Shown: positions 35,134 to 43,453 of the stretch, in pieces
Layout of the letters: every line of letters starts with the position of its first letter
How positions within the stretch are numbered: position 1 is the first letter of the stretch
Assembly: GCF_019968605.1 (NCBI RefSeq)
Contig: NZ_CP082966.1
Coordinates: 3,709,501-3,773,500 of the forward strand
DNA length: 64,000 nt
Source of the DNA: Polaribacter litorisediminis
GTDB lineage: Bacteria; Bacteroidota; Bacteroidia; Flavobacteriales; Flavobacteriaceae
Direction of reading: 5' to 3'
Made by a program: the position numbers and the translations under genes
The notes under the pieces: model-generated
What the model was told of the DNA's origin: nothing
Seen by the model: only the letters and a program-made list of their open reading frames with translations
Databases searched by the model: none

Positions 35134-35949
35134 TTAAAGTCTAAATTGTGATTTGATACCGCCAATAAATGTAGCATCATCATATTGGTTACGGTTTGCC
35201 ATAAGCATTTTAGCATCTTCTCCAGCTGTATATCTTAATTGATTTTTTCCATCTGTTGCCGCTTCAAATATTACTTCTGCCACCACACTTGCTGGCGAAG
35301 CATTTTCTCCCATTGTGGGCATTGCTGTCATTAATGCACCTACAATTTTTTGATATTCAGCCATAGATTCATCATTACTAAAATCAAAAGACCTGCCAGA
35401 AAAATCGGTTGCAATCATACCTGGTTCAACAATTTTTACTTGTCCACCAAATTGTTCTACTTCATAGTTAAGCGACTCAGAAATACCCTCAACTGCAAAT
35501 TTTGTTCCGTGGTATAATGAACCCAATGGAAAAGTCATTTTGCCTCCTATAGAAGAAATATTAATAATAATGCCTTTTTTGTTTTTTCTAAAGTGTGGTA
35601 AAACGGTCTTGGTGACATCTAAAAGTCCAATAACATTGGTATTGAATTGTCTTAAAACTTGGTCTCGACTAAATGCTTCCAATGGTCCATATGCACCATA
35701 ACCAGCATTATTAAGCAATACGTCAATGTTGCCAAATTTTTGAAGCCCTTCTTTAAATGCATTTTGAATGGAAGCTACATCTAAAACATCAAGTTGGGAG
35801 ACCAAAACATTTGCTAATTGTTTTAATTCCTTTTCCTTATCAGGGTTTCTCATTGTAGCAATTACATTCCAGCCCTTAGATTGAAATAACTTTGCAGTTT
35901 CTTTTCCAATGCCACTACTTGCACCTGTAATTAAAATTGTCTGTTTCAT
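35134..35949 (-). CDS. short-chain dehydrogenase/reductase
   Basis: About 271 residues from the ATG at 35949; an in-frame start 30 nt upstream would add a non-family extension. The classical SDR motifs are present: TGASSGIGKET near the N-terminus, NNAGYG, the catalytic Ser in ISSIGGK, and YHGTKFAVEG (YxxxK). NAD(P)-dependent oxidoreductase with unknown substrate. It is the first gene of the three-gene unit flanked by palindromes P2 (upstream) and P1 (downstream). Confidence 0.88.
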   Translation of the reverse strand: MKQTILITGASSGIGKETAKLFQSKGWNVIATMRNPDKEKELKQLANVLVSQLDVLDVASIQNAFKEGLQKFGNIDVLLNNAGYGAYGPLEAFSRDQVLRQFNTNVIGLLDVTKTVLPHFRKNKKGIIINISSIGGKMTFPLGSLYHGTKFAVEGISESLNYEVEQFGGQVKIVEPGMIATDFSGRSFDFSNDESMAEYQKIVGALMTAMPTMGENASPASVVAEVIFEAATDGKNQLRYTAGEDAKMLMANRNQYDDATFIGGIKSQFRL

Positions 35950-36059
35950 TTTGTTGAATTTGAAATTATTAGGGTGCAAAGTTGTTTTTTTATATTGGTT
36001 GTTAGATAATACAAATTCAGGATGTTTGTATTCTTTTTGCGGATTTTTGGTCTCAGCTT

Positions 36060-36188
36060 ACTGCTAACGTGTTTGTGTATGATTTCGTTGCGTGTTTAAG
36101 CACTAAAGTTAGCAAATAAATCACAGATAGAAAGTCCGCGAGGACTTTCGTAAGTAGGCTTTAACTAGCAATGAATTATACACCGTGT
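36060..36188. repeat. attC-like palindrome P2 (split by intron)
   Basis: Left core CTGCTAACG, then GTGTATGATTTCGTTGCG. The right arm AGCAATGAATTATACACCGT continues at 36830 with TGTACCCAG. The arms pair over GTGTAT/ATACAC and TTGC/GCAA. An inner hairpin GAAAGTCC...GGACTTTC is present. Its left core complements the right core of P1 (12 of 13 bases). Confidence 0.8.
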
Positions 36189-36829
36189 GTGTGCCCAGCA
36201 TGGGCGTCTTTAATTTATCGAAAGATAAATAATTAATCTAGAGGGTGCAAGTCCCTTATGGGCAAGGGTAACGCTTTGAACCATTAGTAAGTCGCAAGGT
36301 TGTTAACCGCGAGGTTAGAACTGAAGGAAGCGGAACTACAAAACTCGGTACTGACGAACAGAAACCGTACCTGCCTGCCGGCAGGCAGGTACAGAGGCAT
36401 AAGTATTTGGGTAAGCAAGCACATCATTGTAACGCCCCACGAACATCAAAAAGGTACTTATGTAGATACGGCAGGGATTGAGTAAAAGAAGATGCCATTA
36501 CCTGGGGAGGTCTCTAGAGCTACGAGTTGGCTGTATAGAGAAGTCAGCAGAAGTCATAGTACTTACAGGAAACGAGCTGTGAATAGAAATCACAGAGGAC
36601 TCAAAAATAAGGAAGGACTGAACGTAATTCTCTTCAAAATTCGTATAGGAGCACTAGTGGTAGCCTATGCCTAAACTAGAAGATAGTGCCGAGGGTGCAA
36701 AGAGCTTTGGTGTGATGATTTACGAACCGCCGTATACGAGACCCGTTTGGTTTATCCTGAGCTCAGTCGAAGGGTACGGTGGTATGAGAGGCGCACTGGC
36801 TACCTTTGGTAGTCAGCCGTCTACTCAAT
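36189..36829 (+). mobile_element. group II intron, copy 2, ORF-less (641 nt)
   Basis: It begins GTGTGCCCAGC and shares its 5' 350 nt with copy 1. It then has only a short domain IV region with no RT frame, followed by a domain V-like segment and the common 3' end ending CTACTCAAT. The domain V-like segment carries a 29-nt tract (with CCTGAGCTCAGTCGAAGGG) in place of 4 nt in copy 1. It sits in palindrome P2 at the same GT/T point as copy 1, antisense to the Fic gene. If active it would need a maturase supplied in trans. Confidence 0.8.
36367..36392. repeat. 26-bp palindrome inside intron copy 2
   Basis: The same GTAC-flanked CTGCCTGCCGGCAGGCAG palindrome as at 32009-32034, at the equivalent intron position. 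Confidence 0.85.
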
Positions 36830-36838
36830 TGTACCCAG

Positions 36839-37807
36839 TTATTTTAAACGGTAAATTGTTTTATTTTTTTCTCCAATTTTTTCAAATAAGCCTAATTCAG
36901 CTCCTTTTTTTAAATCTCTACTTGCTGTCGCTGAAGAGATGTCTTTAAAAATATCCATATAATCTTTTCTTGTAAATTCAGTTTTATTCAATGAAACATA
37001 ATATTCTAATCTGTCTTTTTCATTTAGTGTTCGATTATTAAAATCTAATAATTCACTAATTGAAATGTCAATTACATTTAGCATATATTCAATAAACTTA
37101 GTCGATTTCCCCGATTTATCAGATTCAGCCAAAGCTTTATAATATTTGTCTTGGTCTTTACTAATTAAAGTTTCAAAAGGCAAAAACTCAAAGATTGGAT
37201 ATTTTTCCATTAAAATTAAAGTTTGCCATAATCTTCCCATTCTACCATTTCCATCTAAAAATGGATGTATGAATTCCATTTCGTAATGGAAAACACAACT
37301 TTTAATTAATTCAATTTCATTAGACTTTTTTAAATATTCAAAAAGGTTTTTCATTAAGTATGGAACATTTCCAAAAGGTGGTGCTAAATGCTCAACTTTT
37401 GAGCCTTTTACAATTCCGACACTTTGATTTCTATATTTTCCGGAATTTTCAATTAAACCTTCCATTAAGTTTTGATGTGCTTTTAAAAAGGACTTTTCAT
37501 TAGAAGGATTGTATTCTACTAAATTTTCATAGATTTTAATTGCATTTAAAACTTCTAGAACATCTTTTTTGGGACCAATAACTCTTTTGTTTTCTAAAAG
37601 AGCTGTTATTTGTTCTTCAGTAAGTTTATTTCCCTCTATTTTTAAAGAAGAATGGATTGTTTTGATTCTATTCTGCTTTCTTAATTTAGGTGAAGGTTTA
37701 TTTAATAAATTAGCATTTATTTCCCCTATTTTTTCCGAAATTGAAGTTATTAACTTTAAAATAGAAGACGTTATTTCGTATGGTGGTTTCATTTTTGATA
37801 CTATCAT
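36839..37807 (-). CDS. Fic-family protein (class II type)
   Basis: A 322-residue protein. The Fic catalytic loop HPFLDGNGRMGR is at residues 181-192. An inhibitory-helix motif [S/T]xxxE[G/N] is in SSLKIEGN (53-60), N-terminal to the Fic core, as in class II enzymes. The C-terminus looks like a winged helix (YYVSLNKTEFTRKDYMDIF). Fic proteins usually transfer AMP to target proteins. It is a single-gene cassette between palindromes P2 and P4. Tandem palindromes GATACTATC over its start suggest autoregulation. Confidence 0.92.
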   Translation of the reverse strand: MIVSKMKPPYEITSSILKLITSISEKIGEINANLLNKPSPKLRKQNRIKTIHSSLKIEGNKLTEEQITALLENKRVIGPKKDVLEVLNAIKIYENLVEYNPSNEKSFLKAHQNLMEGLIENSGKYRNQSVGIVKGSKVEHLAPPFGNVPYLMKNLFEYLKKSNEIELIKSCVFHYEMEFIHPFLDGNGRMGRLWQTLILMEKYPIFEFLPFETLISKDQDKYYKALAESDKSGKSTKFIEYMLNVIDISISELLDFNNRTLNEKDRLEYYVSLNKTEFTRKDYMDIFKDISSATASRDLKKGAELGLFEKIGEKNKTIYRLK

Positions 37808-37818
37808 TTGATACTATC
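37797..37818. promoter_or_regulatory. tandem palindromic operator candidate at fic start
   Basis: Two copies of the 9-bp palindrome GATACTATC (37797-37805 and 37810-37818), 13 bp apart, cover the ATG and expected transcription start. A protein bound here would block the gene; its own winged-helix-like tail is a candidate binder. Confidence 0.5.
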
Positions 37819-37825
37819 AAATATA
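37818..37825 (-). promoter_or_regulatory. -7 promoter box TATATTTG of the fic gene
   Basis: This matches TAnnTTTG. Transcription would start near 37811, a few bases before the ATG at 37807, inside the tandem palindrome. Confidence 0.5.
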
Positions 37826-37865
37826 CAATCATTAATCTAAATTATCTTATGTAAGGGAATTTTTT

Positions 37866-37878
37866 AATTGGGCACAAC
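37866..37878. repeat. attC-like palindrome P4, left half (IS1182 insertion)
   Basis: AATTGGGCACAAC joins in sequence logic to GGTTACCATTGTTGTAGGC at 43411. Rejoined, it gives a core CACAACGG...CATTGTTGTAGGC like the other array elements. The rc of its left core, CCGTTGTGCCCAATTA, matches the right core of P2 at 14 of 16 bases. Confidence 0.65.
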
Positions 37879-37969
37879 GTGAGTCTGTGCAGAAACCTGT
37901 TTTAAAACTAAAATAAGTGATATTTACTAAATAAACTGTTTTTAAGCGACTTTAATTTTGCTTTTTGCT

Positions 37970-38698
37970 TTAGAGAATAGTTAATCCAACATGTTTTTTT
38001 GAGCTTAAAACAGCTTTAAAAAGTCGATATAGGTTAAAAAAGTAGTGTAAAATCCCTTTTAGATTGGTTTTTAGGTCTTCTGGCGAAAAAATAGACATGA
38101 GTCTTCTAAGGTTGTAGCAAATCATCATGATGTTTACTTCGGACAAGACATTGTTGTTGCCTTTCATAAGTGTATAAGTGAATCCCCACTGTCTTTTTAA
38201 CGTTCCAAATTGATGTTCGGTAACTTGTTGTCTTAGTCGGTAATAGTTTGGGTTCTCATTGACTCTTTTTTCGTTTTCTTCAAGGTCTTCTTGGTAGATA
38301 GATCGCTCAATGAATCGTCCGTTTTTATTCTTTGTACATAGTGCTCTTAACTCACAGTTTTTGCAAGCTTGCCTGTTTTTATAATGCTTTACTTTATGAT
38401 TTGCTTTTTTGTAGACCGTGCCATTGGTTCGTAAAGTTTGGTTTGCAGGACAAGTGTAATAATCGTCTTGTTTATTATAGCGAAATATTTGCATGTCAAA
38501 CAAGCCATTTTTTTGCGAAGAATGTGCTTTTGGTGATGAAAACGTACTGATGTTGTTTTGAGAGCAAATAGCAATATGTTTTCCCGTTGTATATCCTTTA
38601 TCGGTGAGGACATTCATGGTATCCAGTTGCAATAGTTCCTTGGCGTCAAGTGCCATTGGAGATAATGCATGTGTATCGTTTACCGTACCAGTACTGTC
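37970..38698 (-). pseudogene. IS1182 transposase, C-terminal half
   Basis: An open frame from near the IS110 boundary gives DSTGTVNDTHALSP, then LTDKGYTTG, a cysteine cluster (CPANQT...CKNCELRALC) and the final DDE-type helix VTEHQFGTLKRQWGFTY. It lacks the N-terminal part, which is at 42547-43323 in the same orientation. A short middle segment appears missing. Confidence 0.85.
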
Positions 38699-38701
38699 TT
38701 A

Positions 38702-38920
38702 AGTTAGCATTTTAATAAAAACACTAAATTAGACATATAAATTAGAAAGAACAAAAGAGGGGATTAAGGTTATTATATACGCAGAAGCTTTAGACTTCGT
38801 CAACATTGAAAATCACCTCTCTTTTCTACACAGATTTCGTACAGTTCTATGAGGCTTTTTAGACCTCGATTTTAAGTCGTTGAAACTCGCGTAGTATGTC
38901 CTTTCAAAAAACATTTTCTT
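38702..38920 (+). ncRNA. candidate bridge RNA region of the IS110 element
   Basis: The non-coding 5' region of the IS holds two small hairpins with similar loops: GAAG-CTTTAGA-CTTC (38784-38798) and GAGG-CTTTTTAGA-CCTC (38851-38867). This two-loop arrangement is what is expected of a bridge RNA with donor and target loops. The exact RNA ends and guide bases cannot be read by eye. Confidence 0.4.
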
Positions 38921-39892
38921 ATGAATAAATATATAAAATATTTTGGAATTGACATCAGCCATTTAGTTTTTGATGTTACAGATTCTGATGGTAATTACTA
39001 TCAGTTTAAAAACAGTTTAATTGGATTTAAAAAATTCATAAAACTCTTGGATTTTAATAGTCATTGTGTGATGGAAGCTACCGGTTATTATCATTATCAA
39101 TTAGCGTATTATTTACAGGAGAATAGCGTTGTATTATCCGTAGAAAATCCATTGTCAGTAAAACGTTTTATTCAGATGAAACTATCTAAAATAAAGACAG
39201 ATAAAAGTGATTCTAAACTTATTTGTGAATACGCAAAACAAGTAGATTTAAAGCTTTGGCAAGGAAATTCAAAACATCAATTAGAATGTCTTCAAATGAC
39301 TAGATTACTTTCTGTATATACAAAGCAGAGCACTATGTTAAAAAATAAATTACACGGAGAAGCTGTTTTAGGGCAACCTAGTAAATTAGTTGTTACTTCA
39401 TTAAAAAGGAGTTTAAGACAACTCAAAAAAGAAATAGATACTATAGAAGAAAAGCTTTTATTGTTGGTAAATGAAGTGTATAAAGATGTTTTAACACGTT
39501 TGAAAAGTATTCCAGGAATAGGAAAGAAAACATCCTTAATGTTAGTGGTTTTAACTGATGGATTCGATCGTTTTAAAAGTGGCAGTGAGTTATGTAGTTA
39601 TGCAGGATTAACCCCTATGATTAGGCAAAGTGGATCTAGTGTAAATGGTCCAGCAAGAATTAGTAAAATAGGTAATCAAAAGCTGCGAAACTTATTATTT
39701 ATGTGCAGCTTTAATGCCTGTAAATATAATAAAGCTTGTAAGGCAATTTATGATAGAATAGTCGCAAAAGGTAAGAGTAAAAAATTAGCTTTAATTGCAG
39801 TTTGTAATAAGCTATTAAAACAGGCATTTGCCATCGCAAAATCAGGATTAATTTATGATGATGGTTATAAAAGCGTGTTAGTGAAAAATTAA
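38921..39892 (+). CDS. IS110-family transposase (DEDD/RuvC type)
   Basis: A 323-residue intact protein. The N-terminal RuvC-like domain has FGIDISHLVFDV and later VMEATGYYHY and KTDKSDSKLICEYA (acidic DEDD residues). The C-terminal transposase_20 domain has LKSIPGIGKKTSLMLV and ELCSYAGLTPMIRQSGSS, with the conserved Ser. It works with a structured RNA from the element end. It is on the opposite strand to the resident genes. Confidence 0.93.
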   Translation: MNKYIKYFGIDISHLVFDVTDSDGNYYQFKNSLIGFKKFIKLLDFNSHCVMEATGYYHYQLAYYLQENSVVLSVENPLSVKRFIQMKLSKIKTDKSDSKLICEYAKQVDLKLWQGNSKHQLECLQMTRLLSVYTKQSTMLKNKLHGEAVLGQPSKLVVTSLKRSLRQLKKEIDTIEEKLLLLVNEVYKDVLTRLKSIPGIGKKTSLMLVVLTDGFDRFKSGSELCSYAGLTPMIRQSGSSVNGPARISKIGNQKLRNLLFMCSFNACKYNKACKAIYDRIVAKGKSKKLALIAVCNKLLKQAFAIAKSGLIYDDGYKSVLVKN

Positions 39893-39924
39893 CGAGATTT
39901 TACTTGTTTTTTACCACAGTACTT

Positions 39925-40902
39925 CTTAAAAGGATTCTTCGATGAAGTCGACCATTGCATCCTACTACAACTTATTTACAACAAAGTACAATGCTCAACC
40001 ACCTTGCGTTTAATCCGGAAATGGCTTAGAGTTCCCATATCAATACATGGAAAACTCCATAAACGCCGAAAAGGAATTCCGCAAGGCAGTCCAATAAGTC
40101 CCTTACTGTCTAATATTATATTAGACGTTCTGGATAAAGAGATGCAAAATCAAGGTTTACGATACGTTCGCTATGCGGATGATTTTAGTATTTATGCTAA
40201 AAGCAAAAGCGAGGCAAAACGAATAGGAAATAGCATTTATTTGTTTCTTAGAGACAAATTAAAACTACCTATAAACAAAGCCAAGAGTGGTATACGCAGA
40301 CCTGTAAATTTTAAATTGCTAGGACACAGTTTTGTGCCAATCTATAAGAAAGGTATAAAAGGGCAGTATCAACTAGTAGTAAAACAGGCAAGTTGGGAAA
40401 AGTTTAAGCGCAATCTTAAAAGTTTAACCAAGAAAACCAAACCAATGTCTTTATTAGAAAGACTCGAGCGACTAAATCAAGTTTGCAGGGGTTGGATGAA
40501 TAATTACCGATTAACAAACATTTATGCTAAACTTAAAAAGTTGGATGAATGGTTGCGAAATAGGTTACGATATTGCATTTGGCACAATTGGAAAAAGCTA
40601 GAGAGGAAACGTAAAAATGGCATTCAATTAGGCATCGAAGAAGGACAAGCGTATGCTTGGAGTAGAACAAGAATGGGAGGTTGGGCAGTAGCCCAAAGCC
40701 CTATACTTAAAACTACAATTACCCTTTCTAGGCTTAAAAGAAAAGGTTATAAACCAATGATAGATTACATAAATAAGCAGCAAACTTCAATTTGGTGAAC
40801 CGCCGTATACGAGACCCGCTTGGTTTATCCTGAGCGCAGTCGAAGGGTACGGTGGTGTGAGAGGCGCACTGGCTACCTTTGGTAGTCAGCCGTCTACTCG
40901 AT
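39925..40902 (+). mobile_element. group II intron, copy 3, 5'-truncated
   Basis: It begins abruptly at CTTAAAAGGATTC, the equivalent of 32751 in copy 1, and runs to the common 3' end CTACTCGAT. The 5' ribozyme domains and the first third of the RT gene are gone at the IS110 junction. The domain V-like segment has a 29-nt tract (with CCTGAGCGCAGTCGAAGGG) like copy 2. The following 3' exon is TAGCAAACG, the same core position as the other copies. Confidence 0.85.
39926..40798 (+). pseudogene. group II intron reverse transcriptase/maturase, N-terminally truncated
   Basis: About 290 residues from LKGFFDEVDH to QQTSIW, nearly identical to the corresponding part of copy 1, including YVRYADDFSIY. 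No start codon remains in the proper place because the IS110 end replaces the 5' third. Not functional as it stands. Confidence 0.88.
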
Positions 40903-40916
40903 TAGCAAACGTTATT
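40903..40916. repeat. attC-like right core P3 (remnant)
   Basis: TAGCAAACG directly follows intron copy 3 and precedes the stop of the lipoprotein gene. With the expected GT before the intron it reads GTTAGCAAACG. The rest of this palindrome and the matching left core beyond the gene start are missing. Confidence 0.45.
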
Positions 40917-42522
40917 TTTTTATAAATTTTCTACTTTCATCTCCTGCTGTAAACTTGCTCTCTGTTATAATTTCAGATATTGGATTATCTAAAGGAAAAC
41001 TGATTTGATTTCCATAACCACCTCTGTGCCAAAATCCATAATCTGTGAAATAATAATTTCCGTTTTCGCAATATACACTCCAAGTCATTTCATATTTTTT
41101 TCCATCCACTGTATATTCTCCAGTCCCATTTTCAAACATTTCTAAATCATACCAAGGGTAATTGGTTGGGTCATTTTGAGCTTCTTGTGTTATAATATTA
41201 ACACTCCAACTACCAATAATTTGCGATTTAATATTATCCAAATCACTACACGCTTTAAAAATTTGTATAGGAAAACTACCACTAATTTCATTAAAATCAT
41301 CTTTGTAGCTATAATTCAATTTCGTTTCAACGAACTCGTTTACTATGCTTTCGTCCATAATTTTTGCTTTTATATTTAGTTTTCCATCTTTAAATGCAAT
41401 ATTTTCTAAATTAATATTACTGCTTTCAATTGTAAAAGTCGCTTTACTAAAAAATAAATCATTAACATTTTTTGTTATTTCAGGATTAGAATCTGTTAAT
41501 TCAGAAATTTCAAGTAAACTAATATTTGAGAAAAATAATTTATCATTTACAAAACTTATTGCCGAGTTTATTTTTTCAATAGCTAAATTATAAACATTTT
41601 GGTTAGAGAAAAATTTAGAAACATTACTATTGTTGTTATCTGTATCAGAATTAATTAATGCTCTAGATTTCGATTGCAAAGCAAAAGATTTTTCTATCTC
41701 ATTATATAGAATTAATTCAGATTTCTTTGAACTTTTTGAAGCAAGGTCAGAATTTATTCCGTCTATGATAACATTTAGTTTTAAAATATTTCTATTAGCA
41801 AAATCTCTTTTTAAATCTTTTGCGACATCAAAAGCAACTATTGCTATTCCAGCTGCTATTGCTTTCGTTACTGGTTCAGGGTTTAGAATGGCTACAGCAG
41901 TTCCAACACCACAAGCTAATACAGCTGAAACATATTTTAAAAGTATTTTGATATCTCCTGCATCTACAGAACTTTTACCCGAACTTTTATTTAAAAAATC
42001 TCTGTTTAAAATTGCATCAAATTGATTTTGATTTGCTTTGTAAAATTTAGCCATTATAATTTTTTCATCTTCTGATGTATTTTGAAAATAGTTACTCAAA
42101 TTTTCAAAATAGTTTTTGACATTATTTGAATTGTTAGCAGTTAATAAGTAATTATCAACATTTGTAAAATAAGTTGAAATATTTTCTTCGGGAGTTCCTA
42201 ATAATTCTGTATCTATAATTTCATACTTAATTTTTAAATTATTTAAGTTTGGAATTTCTAAAATATTTTCTCCAATTTCGGAAGAATTGGGTACTGTAAA
42301 AGTTAATTCTTTTTCATCAGTTTTGTAAAAGAGAACATTAATGTTTCCAATCTTACCAGAATACTGTTCTTGAATGATATTGTCATTAGTAATTTTAACT
42401 AACGATAGTATTTTTATAGTACCTCCTTCAATAAAACTTTCTTCAGGTTCAATTATTGGGTCATCTTTACTACAGCTGTTAAATAAAGTTATGATTGTTA
42501 GAATGTATAAAAGTCTTTTCAT
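40912..42522 (-). CDS. large hypothetical lipoprotein
   Basis: A 536-residue protein. Lipoprotein signal ILTIITLFNSC, Cys17. A weakly hydrophobic glycine/alanine-rich segment (AVLACGVGTAVAILNP and AIAAGIAIVAFDVA, about residues 198-232) could enter a membrane. Residues ~430-535 resemble a lipocalin-like domain (IGSWSVNIITQEAQ ... MFENGTGEYTVDGKKYEMTW). No overall family recognised. It sits between intron copy 3 and the IS1182 N-half, and a TAAATTTG box lies 20 nt upstream. Confidence 0.7.
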   Translation of the reverse strand: MKRLLYILTIITLFNSCSKDDPIIEPEESFIEGGTIKILSLVKITNDNIIQEQYSGKIGNINVLFYKTDEKELTFTVPNSSEIGENILEIPNLNNLKIKYEIIDTELLGTPEENISTYFTNVDNYLLTANNSNNVKNYFENLSNYFQNTSEDEKIIMAKFYKANQNQFDAILNRDFLNKSSGKSSVDAGDIKILLKYVSAVLACGVGTAVAILNPEPVTKAIAAGIAIVAFDVAKDLKRDFANRNILKLNVIIDGINSDLASKSSKKSELILYNEIEKSFALQSKSRALINSDTDNNNSNVSKFFSNQNVYNLAIEKINSAISFVNDKLFFSNISLLEISELTDSNPEITKNVNDLFFSKATFTIESSNINLENIAFKDGKLNIKAKIMDESIVNEFVETKLNYSYKDDFNEISGSFPIQIFKACSDLDNIKSQIIGSWSVNIITQEAQNDPTNYPWYDLEMFENGTGEYTVDGKKYEMTWSVYCENGNYYFTDYGFWHRGGYGNQISFPLDNPISEIITESKFTAGDESRKFIKK

Positions 42523-42541
42523 TTTAATAGGTTTTAATTTT

Positions 42542-42549
42542 CAAATTTA
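42542..42549 (-). promoter_or_regulatory. -7 promoter box TAAATTTG of the lipoprotein gene
   Basis: This matches TAnnTTTG, at the junction where the IS1182 transposase frame loses its homology. The promoter therefore belongs to the inserted segment. Confidence 0.45.
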
Positions 42550-43323
42550 CTTTTTGTTTTTTTTAATTACAATACCTAATTCTACTGTAGTTTGGGCAGT
42601 ATAGCATACTTCTGTTATTGATCCTCTTACAATTTGATGTTTACTTTCTGGGTCACTGGTTGAAATTTGAGGATTCTCTGTAGTTTTGTCTTTTTCTAGT
42701 TCTTTTTGAAGAGCCTCATATTTCTGGCGTTGATTCTTATGCTTATTAATTTGCTTTTCTATTTCTTCTTTCTTATCACCATCAGCTTTGGAAAGATCTG
42801 CATTATGCTCTTCTAACTTCTTGTCGATATAATCCAAATGACGTTTTATCTTCTTTTTATTGTAGTTGTTTTTCTTGCTATTCTGTGCTCTGAGCTTCGT
42901 GCTATCACCAGCTATCAAAACACCGCCAATTAAATTAAAGTTCTTGGCCAACTCAACACTAAATCTAAATACACGTTTTATAGCTTTAGGATTATCTTTT
43001 CTAAAGCGGGCAATGGTATTGTGGTCTGGTTTTAAGGTTTTCATTAACCATATAACCTCAATATTACGTCGACATTCCTTTTCTAACACTCTAGAACTTC
43101 TCATCCGGTTCATATAACCATAGATATAAAGTTTCAGTAAATCTGCGGGATTATAAGGCGGTCTGCCTTTAGATGCTAGAACATTAAACCCCATTTCTTC
43201 TAGGTTTAATGAATCGACAAACTGATCTATTAGACGTACAGTATTATCTTCTGGTACCATATCGTCTATGCAAGTTTTAAAAAGTACAGTTTGTCCTCTG
43301 AGTTCTCCTTGTAAATATTCCAT
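42547..43323 (-). pseudogene. IS1182 transposase, N-terminal half
   Basis: 258 residues beginning MEYLQGELRGQTVLF with the IS1182 pattern KGRPPYNPADLLKLYIYGY and AGDSTKLRAQNSK, a lysine/glutamate-rich coiled segment, then SDPESKHQIVRGSITEVCYT. After AQTTVEL the sequence becomes AT-rich and unrelated, then stops. The missing C-terminus is at 37970-38698. Confidence 0.85.
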
Positions 43324-43410
43324 GTATAAATATACTGAATATCAATTATTTAATCGAATATTTAGACACTTTTTTTAAGGTGAATTAGGTGCTTTTTGAG
43401 ACAGTCTGAC

Positions 43411-43432
43411 GGTTACCATTGTTGTAGGCAAG
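43411..43432. repeat. attC-like palindrome P4, right half
   Basis: GGTTACCATTGTTGTAGGCAAG follows the IS1182 end. Its right core TTGTAGGCAA pairs across the hydrolase gene with the left core of P5 (rc TTGTAGACAA). Confidence 0.6.
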
Positions 43433-43453
43433 CTTTATTGTTTTATTCGATTT

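Larger units (their letters stand above)
38699..39924 (+). mobile_element. IS110-family insertion sequence
   Basis: It contains an intact IS110 transposase and a 220-nt non-coding region upstream of it, the place where IS110 elements encode their bridge RNA. The left junction is with the IS1182 transposase and the right junction with the group II intron RT. The limits are uncertain by a few bases; both outer junctions contain a similar string (CAGTACTGTCTT left, CAGTACTTCTT right). Confidence 0.7.
37879..43410. mobile_element. IS1182-family element, interrupted by 3.9 kb
   Basis: The two ends read GTGAGTCTGTGCAG (left) and, reversed, GTCAGACTGTCTCA (right), an imperfect terminal inverted repeat. 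Between them lie the two halves of one transposase on the - strand (N-half 42547-43323, C-half 37970-38698), separated by an IS110 element, an intron fragment and a lipoprotein gene. The element sits in an array palindrome between CAAC and GGTT. Coordinates of the ends are read by eye. Confidence 0.55.
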
